DNA of 64,000 nt from an uncultured Bacillota bacterium (GTDB lineage: Bacteria; Bacillota; Clostridia; Oscillospirales; Oscillospiraceae). The notes beneath the pieces are model-generated. The model had not been told where the DNA came from, did no database searches, and saw nothing but the letters and a program-made list of their open reading frames with translations. Position 1 is the stretch's first letter, and every line of letters begins with the position of its first letter. Both the position numbers and the translations under genes were made by a program. Shown piece by piece: positions 15,329-23,292 of this stretch. The stretch is from contig CANEFX010000008.1 of assembly GCA_947426945.1 (NCBI GenBank), positions 35,254-99,253 on the forward strand, read 5' to 3'.

Positions 15329-16645
15329 TCCCTCCGGCACAGCTAACTTTCCCTGGGCCCGCTTTGGGATCATGCATTTTGTAAAGCCTAAACGCTTTAC
15401 TTCAGCTAACCGCTGTCCCAAGGCGCTGGCTGCCCGAAGCTCGCCGGTAAGACCCACTTCCCCGATCGCGGCCAGGTCGTGGAGAACCGGTTTGTCCCGG
15501 AAACTGGAGGCCAGCGCCAAAATGGCAGCCAAGTCGGCGGCAGGCTCTTCCAGATACAGCCCACCGATAACGTTGAGATAAACATCACAATTGCCCACCA
15601 TCAGTCCGCCCCGCCTTTCCAAAACCGCCAGCAGCAGCATAGACCGACTGTAGTCGAAGCCGTTGCTCACCCGGCGTGGGGTTCCCAGACTGGATGGTAC
15701 CGCCAAAGCCTGAATCTCCGCCAATACCGGCCGGACACCCTCCATAACACAGGTAACACAAGTACCGGGGGCTTCTGCCGGCCGACCGGCCAGCATAGCC
15801 TCTGAAGGGTTAGGCACCTCCGCCAGTCCTCCGTCCTCCATCTCAAAAACGCCGATCTCATTGGTTGCCCCAAAGCGGTTCTTAGCCGCCCGGAGAATGC
15901 GGTAAGCCATGTGCCGCTCTCCCTCGAAGTAGAGGACACAGTCCACCATGTGCTCCAGCACCTTAGGACCGGCGATGGCACCCTCTTTATTCACGTGGCC
16001 AATGACAAAAACCGTAATATTCTCTCCTTTGGCCAATTGCATTAGTGTCAAGGTACATTCCTTTACCTGGCTTACACTGCCCGGAGCAGATGTCACATCC
16101 CCGTGGTACAAGGTCTGGATGGAATCCACAATAAGTACGTCGGGCCGGAGCTGATGAACAGCATCCAGCACATTCTCCAGGCTGGTCTCCGCCAGCAGGT
16201 AAAGTCCCTCTCCCTGGACCTTCAGCCGCTCCGCCCGCAGCTTGATCTGCCGCTCTGACTCCTCTCCGGATACATACATCACCTTAGCAAAGCAGCACAG
16301 GCTGTCGCATATTTGCAGCATCAGCGTAGACTTTCCGATACCCGGCGCTCCGCCTACCAACACCAAGGAGCCTTTTACCGCTCCCCCGCCCAGCACCCGG
16401 TCCAACTCCCCCATCCCGGTTGCAAAGCGCAGTTCATCGGTGGTTTCCACCTCTCTCATGGGTCTGGGGCGGCTGACAGCCACCCCAGTGGCCGAACTAC
16501 CCTTCCCCAGCACAGACCGCTTGGAAGCTTTCTCCACCGGCTGCTCCACAATCGTGTTCCAAGCCCTGCAAGCCGGACACTGCCCCTGCCATTTGGGCAG
16601 TTCATTGCCACACTCGGTACAATAAAACAGCGTTTTGGCCTTCAT
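15275..16645 (-). CDS. radA: DNA repair protein RadA
   Basis: The 456-residue protein has an N-terminal zinc finger (two CxxC pairs around residues 7-25, CTECGNELPKWQ), a RecA-like ATPase with Walker A GGAPGIGKST, the RadA-specific KNRFGATNEIG motif near residue 250, and a Lon-like C-terminal domain. RadA processes recombination intermediates. The start is moved to ATG 16645, because AAAGGG is 9 bases upstream of it but only one base before the earlier ATG at 16654. Confidence 0.95.
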   Translation of the reverse strand: MKAKTLFYCTECGNELPKWQGQCPACRAWNTIVEQPVEKASKRSVLGKGSSATGVAVSRPRPMREVETTDELRFATGMGELDRVLGGGAVKGSLVLVGGAPGIGKSTLMLQICDSLCCFAKVMYVSGEESERQIKLRAERLKVQGEGLYLLAETSLENVLDAVHQLRPDVLIVDSIQTLYHGDVTSAPGSVSQVKECTLTLMQLAKGENITVFVIGHVNKEGAIAGPKVLEHMVDCVLYFEGERHMAYRILRAAKNRFGATNEIGVFEMEDGGLAEVPNPSEAMLAGRPAEAPGTCVTCVMEGVRPVLAEIQALAVPSSLGTPRRVSNGFDYSRSMLLLAVLERRGGLMVGNCDVYLNVIGGLYLEEPAADLAAILALASSFRDKPVLHDLAAIGEVGLTGELRAASALGQRLAEVKRLGFTKCMIPKRAQGKLAVPEGLELIRVSNIREALAALL

Positions 16646-16742
16646 GTCTGACATCCCTTTCTAAAACTCTGCTTTATTGTACCAGCTTCTTTCCAAGATG
16701 TAAAGCCTGCTGTCGGCCAGGCGGCTGACAGCTGCTCAAGAT

Positions 16743-16776
16743 AAAAGACAGTGCAGCCGTAGCCGCACCGTCTTTT
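16743..16776 (-). terminator. Terminator after the cell-wall hydrolase gene
   Basis: AAAAGAC pairs with GTCTTTT and the stem continues inwards with a few mismatches (15-base arms). On the minus strand a TTTTATCTT tract follows. Confidence 0.65.
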
Positions 16777-16795
16777 GTAGACTGAGTTCCAGAAA

Positions 16796-17755
16796 TCAGC
16801 CATAAAAATTGTGATCTCCAAATGTTGCGATAAGCTGTTTGTTCCGTGCAGCCCAGCTGTTGGAATTGCAATCAAAAAACAGCGCGCCGCGGGTCTCTTT
16901 CACAACTCCGCCATCCAGCACCAATTTGGCAGCAATGATGCTGGCCTCTGAGGGTTCTGTCTTGCGCAGAACTCCGGATTTATAGGTGGAAAACTGATTT
17001 TTCTGGGCCAGGACACCCTCCACTGAGTCGGGGAAAGCAGGGTCAGCTACTCGGTTAAGCACTACATTACCCACAGCCATCTGACCCTCCAGCGACTGGT
17101 TACCGCTCTCCCGGTAGATGACCCGGGACAGCCAGAACAGGTCGTCCTGGTTGTAGTATTCATCGCCGGAAAGAATGGCACCGGAACCGCTGGTGACGGT
17201 AGCCACACCGGTGTCTGTAGCATAGCCCACCTCGGCACCGAAAGCCTCAGCCGCCGCCCGTAAGGGCACGGCCGCCTGACCCGCCTGGGTCAGCTGTACT
17301 GCTTCGGGCACATAGAGATACCGGCCGTTGGCCACCACATACAGCTGGCCCACCTTCGCGGTCATGGTCAGCTTATCGGTGACGACTGTTATGGTAGAGC
17401 CGTCCCAGCTAATCTGGGCAGCCGGCTCCAGCTGTTGGGCCAGGACATCCAGGGCTACATAAGTAGTCCCCTTCTGCACTGACCGGCTGATCCCTTCAGG
17501 GGCGGGTTCACCATTGATCAGCAGCTTAGATTCTCCAACTGCTTCCGGAAGCGTCTCAGGAATAGGATTCCCCAGATCCTCCAACTCGGGAAGTTCATCG
17601 GGCAATTGCGCTTCAGTCTCAAGCTCCGTCTCCTGAGAGACAGGGCTCTCCTCCTCTGCCACGAGGGCATACGCCGGGTCAATGTCCGCGGCGGCACCCA
17701 TCAGGAGGAGCAAGGCAAAGGCGCTCAGCATCGCGGAGAATAGCTTACGCTTCAT
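16796..17755 (-). CDS. SleB-like cell-wall hydrolase with copper-amine-oxidase-like N-domain
   Basis: The 319-residue protein has a signal peptide (MKRKLFSAMLSAFALLLLMG), an acidic Glu/Pro-rich linker, a copper amine oxidase N-terminal-like domain (about residues 75-190, KGTTYVALDVLAQQL and AAVPLRAAAEAFGA), and a C-terminal Hydrolase_2 domain (about 200-319, LFWLSRVIYRESGNQ, VGNVVLNRV, GALFFDCN). The hydrolase fold is that of SleB/CwlJ, which open spore cortex peptidoglycan. The N-terminal domain here is a general surface module, not a copper enzyme. ATG 17755 is preferred because AAGGAG is 7 bases upstream. Confidence 0.87.
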   Translation of the reverse strand: MKRKLFSAMLSAFALLLLMGAAADIDPAYALVAEEESPVSQETELETEAQLPDELPELEDLGNPIPETLPEAVGESKLLINGEPAPEGISRSVQKGTTYVALDVLAQQLEPAAQISWDGSTITVVTDKLTMTAKVGQLYVVANGRYLYVPEAVQLTQAGQAAVPLRAAAEAFGAEVGYATDTGVATVTSGSGAILSGDEYYNQDDLFWLSRVIYRESGNQSLEGQMAVGNVVLNRVADPAFPDSVEGVLAQKNQFSTYKSGVLRKTEPSEASIIAAKLVLDGGVVKETRGALFFDCNSNSWAARNKQLIATFGDHNFYG

Positions 17756-17777
17756 TGTCTGCACTCCTTTTTATTAT

Positions 17778-17806
17778 TTGATACGCTTTTGTCAGAATTA
17801 TGACAA
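17778..17806 (-). promoter_or_regulatory. Promoter of the cell-wall hydrolase gene
   Basis: On the minus strand TTGTCA (17801-17806) and TATCAA (17778-17783) are 17 bases apart. Confidence 0.6.
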
Positions 17807-17989
17807 CCAAAAGCAACGTCCTGTTACTTTTGTAACCACATTGTAACCAATTCTAAAAAGTAAAACAAGGGCAAAACTGCCTAGAAATGACCCGGCAATA
17901 TTGTACAAGTTGTAAGAAATCTACAGGAATAACCTTTTTTTCTTTTTTCTTCTGGCATTGCACTCAAAAAAAGGCAGAATTCACATATT

Positions 17990-18032
17990 AATAAAAAACC
18001 TGCCTCCGGGGCCGCAAGGCCGGAAGGCAGGT
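17990..18032 (-). terminator. Terminator after the radical SAM gene
   Basis: On the minus strand ACCTGCCT and AGGCAGGT form the outer stem, with further GC pairing inside, followed by six T residues. Confidence 0.8.
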
Positions 18033-18077
18033 CAGATTCTCAGAGCTTTGATTGACACAGACCGTCAAACTACCATT

Positions 18078-18965
18078 TTAAATGCCCCGGTTCAGGGTTT
18101 TGCGCAGGCGGATCTTCCCTGCCAGAGCCTGATCTATCATGTTCAGAAATTTCTCCCGGTCCTCGGGCAATCCCCCCTTAAGGGGAAGATAGTTGGATGC
18201 GTGGTTGCTGGTAAAATGGAGGGGATCCACATCCAGGTGCTCAATCAGCAGACGGCACTCCTCCAGTACATGGTCAGCGGAGCACACCTCAAACCGTCCG
18301 GTCAGCACATCATCCCCCAGAGGGGTGCCTTTGGCGGGCGCAAAGGTCATGGCGGACAGGTGGCGCGGCCTCATAGCGTTGATCATTTTTGCAGTGGAGA
18401 GGATATGCTCCTTCCAATCGCCCCCCTCTCCCCTAGCTCCGGTCATTCCCAGGATAACGGTGACCCACAGGTCGATGCCTGCCTCCACCAGCCTCTGGCC
18501 TGCCAGCAGCATCTGTTCGGCGGAACAGCCCTTGTGAATAAATTGGAGGACCTGCTCACTGCCGCTCTCTACCCCCAGGTAGGCCCGGGACAGCCCTGCC
18601 TTGTAAAGGGTACTTAGTTCCTCCGGCGTTTTAGACAGGGTGCTCTTTGGTCCGGCGTAGAGTGTCACTTTTTCCAGCTTTGGAAATTTTTCATACAGCT
18701 TATGGAGAATCTGTAGCAGCTCCTCCGTCTTCATAATGATGGCGTCACCGTCCATCAGGAACACCCGCCGCAACTCCGGTCCATAGTAGTCCCGGGCCAT
18801 GTCGATGTCTTCCAGAATCTCTGACACCGGGCGGATACGAAATTTCTTCTCCTTATACATCCCGCAGAAGGTACACTGATTGTTGGAACATCCAATGGTA
18901 CATTGGAGCAGATAACTTTTCCACTCTCCCGGCGGCCGATAGAGCAAATCGCTGTCGTAGCGCAT
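18078..18965 (-). CDS. Radical SAM protein
   Basis: The 295-residue protein has a radical SAM cysteine cluster near its start, CTIGCSNNQCTFCGMY, in a spacing seen in the B12-binding/Elp3-like radical SAM group. Later motifs include RVFLMDGDA, YLGVESGS and ATG-free C-terminal SNHASNYLPLKGGLP. It probably cleaves SAM reductively to start a radical reaction; substrate unknown. The start is ATG 18965 with AAGGAGC upstream; an upstream extension is ruled out because it runs into the DUF951 gene. Only a short gap separates it from DUF951, so the two probably share a transcript. Confidence 0.85.
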   Translation of the reverse strand: MRYDSDLLYRPPGEWKSYLLQCTIGCSNNQCTFCGMYKEKKFRIRPVSEILEDIDMARDYYGPELRRVFLMDGDAIIMKTEELLQILHKLYEKFPKLEKVTLYAGPKSTLSKTPEELSTLYKAGLSRAYLGVESGSEQVLQFIHKGCSAEQMLLAGQRLVEAGIDLWVTVILGMTGARGEGGDWKEHILSTAKMINAMRPRHLSAMTFAPAKGTPLGDDVLTGRFEVCSADHVLEECRLLIEHLDVDPLHFTSNHASNYLPLKGGLPEDREKFLNMIDQALAGKIRLRKTLNRGI

Positions 18966-18984
18966 AATATAAAGCTCCTTTCCT

Positions 18985-19185
18985 TTACAGCTTATCCACG
19001 GACTGCCCGTCGCGGAAAACCTTTCTGATATTCTTCTCTGCCTTATTTCGGGGCAGCATAACCTCATGGCCACAGCCCTGGCAGCGCATCTTAAAGTCCA
19101 TTCCCACCCGCAGGACCAGCCACTCCTGACTGCCGCAGGGGTGGGGCTTCTTCATTTTTAATATGTCGTTAATATGAATATCCAT
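18985..19185 (-). CDS. DUF951 family protein
   Basis: The 66-residue protein matches DUF951 in length and pattern: KKPHPCGSQEWLVLRVG, then a CQGCGHEVMLPR motif and an EKNIRKVF block. Three cysteines could hold a metal. The function is unknown; members are widespread in Firmicutes. ATG 19185 has GGAG a few bases upstream. It is the first gene of a leftward transcript that continues into the radical SAM gene. Confidence 0.85.
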   Translation of the reverse strand: MDIHINDILKMKKPHPCGSQEWLVLRVGMDFKMRCQGCGHEVMLPRNKAEKNIRKVFRDGQSVDKL

Positions 19186-19212
19186 ACACTCCACCCAGCT
19201 TTCCTGCACATC

Positions 19213-19264
19213 ATTATAATATAGCGCTTCCTTCCTTGTCAACGCCTCCTTTTTATGATAAAAT
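19213..19264. promoter_or_regulatory. Divergent promoters with overlapping -35 boxes
   Basis: Leftward: TTGACA (19237-19242) and TATAAT (19213-19218), 18-base spacer, for DUF951. Rightward: TTGTCA (19236-19241) and TAAAAT (19259-19264), 17-base spacer, for the GNAT gene. The two -35 boxes occupy the same seven bases, so the polymerases should compete. Confidence 0.75.
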
Positions 19265-19294
19265 AGCGCTTATAAAATTTCGGAGGACACTGTT

Positions 19295-19777
19295 ATGAGT
19301 CTCACTATCCTTCCCGCATACGATCATCCCCGGGAGGTGGGCCAGTTGTTCTCAGAGTACACCGAAGCTCTGATTGCAGGAAACAACTCCTTTCAAAAAT
19401 ATCTGGTTCTCCAGAATTACAGTGAAGAGCTGGCTCACTTGGAGGCCAAGTACGGCCCGCCCTGGGGGCGGCTGTACCTGGCTCTCTGGAACGGCACGCC
19501 GGCGGGGTGCATCGGCCTGCGGAAGATAGACGGGGAGAACTGCGAGATGAAACGGCTCTACGTCCGCCCTCAGTACCGGGGCAAGCATGTCGGCTGGCAG
19601 TTGGTCCGGCAAATTATCGATGATGCCAGCGCCATCGGCTACGCCCACATGTTGCTGGACACCTTCCCCTTTCTGGAGAGTGCCATCCACATATACCGGG
19701 CCTACGGCTTTTATGAAATCGAGCGCTACAACGACAACCCCATCGACGGATGTATTTATATGAAGCTGGACCTGTAA
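19295..19777 (+). CDS. GNAT family N-acetyltransferase
   Basis: The 160-residue protein carries the acetyl-CoA-binding motif A of the GNAT fold, MKRLYVRPQYRGKHVGWQLV (about residues 84-103), followed by the LLDTF and YRAYGFYEIERY blocks near the C-terminus. It should move an acetyl group from acetyl-CoA to an unknown amine or amino acid. CGGAGG precedes the ATG. It is transcribed divergently from DUF951. Confidence 0.88.
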   Translation: MSLTILPAYDHPREVGQLFSEYTEALIAGNNSFQKYLVLQNYSEELAHLEAKYGPPWGRLYLALWNGTPAGCIGLRKIDGENCEMKRLYVRPQYRGKHVGWQLVRQIIDDASAIGYAHMLLDTFPFLESAIHIYRAYGFYEIERYNDNPIDGCIYMKLDL

Positions 19778-19781
19778 GCAA

Positions 19782-19810
19782 AAGCGCCGGACACTTCGTG
19801 CCCGGCGCTT
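19782..19810 (+). terminator. Hairpin after the GNAT gene
   Basis: AAGCGCCGG and CCGGCGCTT form a 9-base-pair stem, with CAC/GTG inside. No T tract follows. Confidence 0.5.
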
Positions 19811-19960
19811 ACACTTCACTCTATTTGGGCTTTCCCCCAAAGACTCACCTGTAAAAATCCTGTTTTTTATCCATATTCCTCGTCATACTACTTTTTAAAT
19901 ATACCTCTTCCCCACAGATTCATCCTACCGGTCCTCTCAATTTCTCATAAATATTGAGAT

Positions 19961-20713
19961 TTAAGGCACATAGTTCTCCAGAATTTTTAAAATACTAGTT
20001 CGATAAATATTTCCGTCCAATACGCTGCCGTCCGGGTTGATGCAGACAGTCCGAACATCCGCAGGGTCTTCTTCGTAAGGGTCGGTATACTCCTGATCCA
20101 CATCATAGTAATCGCTTAAATATTTCCTCGCGTTTCCTTTGGGAATGATAACATTTCCGTTCGACTGTAAAATCCCCATCCCCTCAAATTCCGAAAGTAT
20201 TGCGGCGGTACGGCTGTTATACGGATTCTTATGCCGCTTATCCACCACCCACGCAGGATGGACCCGCAGTCTTACGCCCAGTCCGGATATCGCCTTTGCA
20301 AATTCTTTGACCGGCCCCAGCGGAATCGTCTCCTGATGAAACGCGTCGGCGGAAAGGAGAACGTCGTTTACTCCAGCCTGCGCCAGCCTCCGTGCGGCAC
20401 GCCTGATCAGCTCCTTGTCACCGCTGAAAAATCCATTGGTAATCAGCTGCCGCTTCGGGACACCTTCCTCCGTTGCCGCTCTGTGTATCGCACAAACTGT
20501 CTCGGGATAGAGCAGCGGCTCACCGCCGAAGGTCATGACGGAAGTGATGGAAAAACGTCCTGCCGCCTCTCTCACAGCCCTGGCTGCGGTCTCCGCATCA
20601 ATGTATACGCCGGTCCTGCTGTGACTGCCCTCTGAGCAGTGTTTGCACCGGCCGGTGCAGGCGTAGGTCACTACAAATTCTATACGATTCAGATTTTTTA
20701 CATATTCGTTCAT
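19961..20713 (-). CDS. Radical SAM protein
   Basis: The product of about 250 residues has the classic CxxxCxxC cluster in YACTGRCKHCSEG (about residues 19-31), the TFGGEPLLYPE SAM-binding motif near residue 62 and the ITNGFF strand. This looks like a PqqE/SPASM-type radical SAM protein with a shortened C-terminus and a single remaining cysteine in VRTVCINPDGS. Such enzymes often modify peptides, but no precursor peptide is evident nearby. There is no ribosome site before either ATG (20713 or 20725), and the gene begins right behind the ackA terminator. The base composition appears lower in GC than its neighbours, perhaps a sign of transfer. Confidence 0.75.
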   Translation of the reverse strand: MNEYVKNLNRIEFVVTYACTGRCKHCSEGSHSRTGVYIDAETAARAVREAAGRFSITSVMTFGGEPLLYPETVCAIHRAATEEGVPKRQLITNGFFSGDKELIRRAARRLAQAGVNDVLLSADAFHQETIPLGPVKEFAKAISGLGVRLRVHPAWVVDKRHKNPYNSRTAAILSEFEGMGILQSNGNVIIPKGNARKYLSDYYDVDQEYTDPYEEDPADVRTVCINPDGSVLDGNIYRTSILKILENYVP

Positions 20714-20725
20714 AAGGAGTACCAT

Positions 20726-20764
20726 TTATAAAAACGCCGGACGCAGTTAGCCGTTCGGCGTTTT
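20726..20764 (-). terminator. Terminator of ackA
   Basis: On the minus strand AAAACGCCG and CGGCGTTTT form a 9-base-pair stem followed by TTTTTATAA. The start of the radical SAM gene follows at once. Confidence 0.78.
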
Positions 20765-20777
20765 CAGTCAGTCTGAT

Positions 20778-21971
20778 TTATTTGGCCAGAGCAGCGGTGT
20801 CGATGGCAATCATCAGCTCCTCATTGGTGGGAATGAGCAGCACCTTCACCTTGGAATCGACGGCAGAGATAACAGTCTCTCTGCCCCGAACGTCGTTAGC
20901 GGCGGCATCCAGCTTCAGGCCCATGTAGTCCAGACCCTCGCAGACCATGGAACGAATCGTTTTGTCGTTCTCGCCCACACCGGCTGTGAAAATGACGGCA
21001 TCCATCCCGCCCATAGCGGCAGCATAAGCACCTACATACTTGCGAACTTCGTAGGCAAACTTCTTCTGGGCCAGGTCAGCCTTGCTATCGCCCTTACCGG
21101 CGGCGGCCTCCAGGTCCCGGAAGTCGGAGCTGACGCAGCTCAGGCCCTCCACACCGGATTTCTTGTTCAGCACGTTGAGCATCTTATCAATGTCCATACC
21201 GTATTTGTTCATCAGATATTGGAGGATGCCCGCGTCAATATCACCGCATCGGGTACCCATGGGCAGACCAGCCAGGGGAGTAAAGCCCATAGAGGTATCT
21301 ACACTCCTGCCGCCGTCCACAGCGGCGATGGAGGAACCGTTGCCCAAGTGGCAGGAAATCAGCTTCAACTCCTCGATAGGCCTGCCCAGCATAGCGGCGG
21401 CCCGCTGAGTCACATACTTGTGAGAGGTGCCGTGAAAGCCGTAGCGGCGGACCTTATCCTTCTCATAGTACTCATAGGGCAGGGCGTACATATAGGCGGC
21501 AGGGGGCATGGTCTGGTGGAAAGCGGTGTCGAACACAGCCACCATCGGTGTTTCTGGCATAAGGGCCTGGCAAGCCTTGATGCCAATGATGTTGGCAGGG
21601 TTATGGAGGGGGGCCAGAGGGTTGCACTCCTCAATAGCAGCCATAACCTCATCAGTGATAAGGACGGACTTCGCGAACTTCTCTCCACCGTGGACCACCC
21701 GGTGCCCCACGGCATCAATCTCCTGCATAGAGCTGATCACGCCGTTTGCGGGGTCCACCAAGGCGTCCAGCACAGCCTTGATGGCCTCATTGTGGGTAGG
21801 CATAGCCACGTCAGCCTCTTTCACCGCCTGCTTGCCCTCAGGCTTGTAGGTAAACTTGCCGTCGATGCCGATGCGCTCGCACAGGCCCCTTGCCAGCACC
21901 TGTTGGGTCTCCGGATTGAGCAACTGATACTTCAAAGAGGAACTGCCGGCATTGATTACCAGAATATTCAT
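20778..21971 (-). CDS. ackA: Acetate kinase
   Basis: The 397-residue enzyme shows NAGSSSLKY (residues 7-15), VFDTAFHQTM, RRYGFHGTSHKYV and CHLGNGSSIAAVDGG, the ASKHA-fold motifs of acetate kinase, and FTAGVGEND near residue 325. It makes ATP and acetate from acetyl phosphate. No pta gene is adjacent. It has AAGGAG before the ATG, a good promoter and a strong terminator, so it is a single-gene unit apart from possible readthrough into the radical SAM gene. Confidence 0.97.
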   Translation of the reverse strand: MNILVINAGSSSLKYQLLNPETQQVLARGLCERIGIDGKFTYKPEGKQAVKEADVAMPTHNEAIKAVLDALVDPANGVISSMQEIDAVGHRVVHGGEKFAKSVLITDEVMAAIEECNPLAPLHNPANIIGIKACQALMPETPMVAVFDTAFHQTMPPAAYMYALPYEYYEKDKVRRYGFHGTSHKYVTQRAAAMLGRPIEELKLISCHLGNGSSIAAVDGGRSVDTSMGFTPLAGLPMGTRCGDIDAGILQYLMNKYGMDIDKMLNVLNKKSGVEGLSCVSSDFRDLEAAAGKGDSKADLAQKKFAYEVRKYVGAYAAAMGGMDAVIFTAGVGENDKTIRSMVCEGLDYMGLKLDAAANDVRGRETVISAVDSKVKVLLIPTNEELMIAIDTAALAK

Positions 21972-22056
21972 GGAAATCGTCTCCTTCTCAAGTCAAATTT
22001 GGGTTGCCTCCCGGCGCGGAATATATTACAATAGAGACAGCCCGGTCGATATTCTT

Positions 22057-22085
22057 ATTCTAACGCTTTTTTCCGAATTGGACAA
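22057..22085 (-). promoter_or_regulatory. Promoter of ackA
   Basis: On the minus strand TTGTCC (22080-22085) and TAGAAT (22057-22062) are 17 bases apart. Confidence 0.7.
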
Positions 22086-22160
22086 CCACTTTTTTGCTTT
22101 TCTTCCAGATATTTTTCATCTGTTCTAATAGAACCAGCCTATTGACCAGGAGGAGCGCCC

Positions 22161-23282
22161 TTGAAGACCATCGGAATCATTGCCGAATACAACCCCTTTC
22201 ACGCCGGACATGCTTTTCATATCCGGGAAACCCGCCGGCTGGTTCAAGGGGAAAGCGCCGTTGTAGCTGTCATGAGCGGCAACTGGGTTCAGCGGGGAGA
22301 CTGCGCCGTTCTCGACAAATGGTCCCGAACCAGGGCCGCTCTGGCAGGCGGGGCGGACCTGGTACTGGAGCTCCCTACAGTATGGGCGATCTCCTCGGCG
22401 GAGCGCTTTGCCCGAGGCGCGGTGGAACTGCTGAAAGCCACAGGAGTAGTGGACATCCTTTCATTCGGCAGTGAGAGTGGGCGGCTGGAGGACCTGTCCT
22501 GCATAGCGCGGACACTGGAGGGGGAACCGTACCGCAATAATCTGCGCAGCGAGCTGGACCGTGGCCTCCCCTTCGCTCTGGCCCGGCAGAACGCCGCTCT
22601 GAGTGTCCTTGGCCCTCGGGCGGAACTGCTCCGAAGGGCCAACGACAGCCTGGCAGTGGAATATCTGCGGGCGGCCGGGGAAAGCCTGTCCCCCATCGCC
22701 ATCCCCCGCCTGGGTGCGGATCACGACGGTGGAGACCACCCCGCATATCCCTCGGCCTCCTTCCTGCGGGAGAACATACGCTCCGGCGCACTTTCCGCCG
22801 AAAATCCGGCCAGTCTGTCCAACTGTGAGCGGGCTGTTCTAGCCCGCCTGCGGACCATGGGCTTGGAGGACTGGTCCGCTCTGCCCGACTCCGGCAGGGC
22901 AGAGGGTCTGCCCCAGCGGCTGACAGGGGCGGCGGCAGCCGCGTCCAGTCTGGAGGAGTTCTACACTCTGGTCAAAACCAAACGGTACGCCCACGCCCGT
23001 ATCCGACGGCTGGCCCTGTGGGCCTTTTTAGGTCTGAAGGAATCGGACCGACCCGACTCCCCACCCTATCTTCGGGTTCTTGGCTTTCACGCACGGGGCC
23101 GGGATATCCTGCGGGAGATGAAACAAAAGGCCTCGCTGCCCATCATTACCAAGCCGGCCCACGGCAGGGACCTCCCTCTGCTGGAGCTGGAGGCCCGGTG
23201 CACCGATCTGTATGGGCTGTGCTGCAAAACTGTCCTTCCCGGCAGGCTGGAATGGACCACCGGAGCAGTCATACTTCCATAA
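22161..23282 (+). CDS. tmcAL: tRNA(Met) cytidine acetate ligase
   Basis: The 373-residue protein has the nucleotidyltransferase motif IIAEYNPFHAGHAFHI (residues 6-21, with the HxGH signature), MSGNWVQRGD and FGSESG. TmcAL (formerly YlbM) activates acetate with ATP and acetylates the wobble cytidine of elongator tRNA(Met). The start is TTG at 22161 with AGGAGGAG upstream. It diverges from ackA, whose product is acetate, the substrate of this ligase. The next gene follows after 10 bases. Confidence 0.93.
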   Translation: MKTIGIIAEYNPFHAGHAFHIRETRRLVQGESAVVAVMSGNWVQRGDCAVLDKWSRTRAALAGGADLVLELPTVWAISSAERFARGAVELLKATGVVDILSFGSESGRLEDLSCIARTLEGEPYRNNLRSELDRGLPFALARQNAALSVLGPRAELLRRANDSLAVEYLRAAGESLSPIAIPRLGADHDGGDHPAYPSASFLRENIRSGALSAENPASLSNCERAVLARLRTMGLEDWSALPDSGRAEGLPQRLTGAAAAASSLEEFYTLVKTKRYAHARIRRLALWAFLGLKESDRPDSPPYLRVLGFHARGRDILREMKQKASLPIITKPAHGRDLPLLELEARCTDLYGLCCKTVLPGRLEWTTGAVILP

Positions 23283-23292
23283 AGGAGACCCT

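Larger units (their letters stand above)
17756..18077. other. 321-base intergenic stretch without a gene
   Basis: It holds the hydrolase promoter at one end and the terminator of the radical SAM gene at the other. The AT-rich middle (about 17810-17989) contains short repeats of GTTAC and GTAAC but no ORF or RNA structure I can support. Confidence 0.6.
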
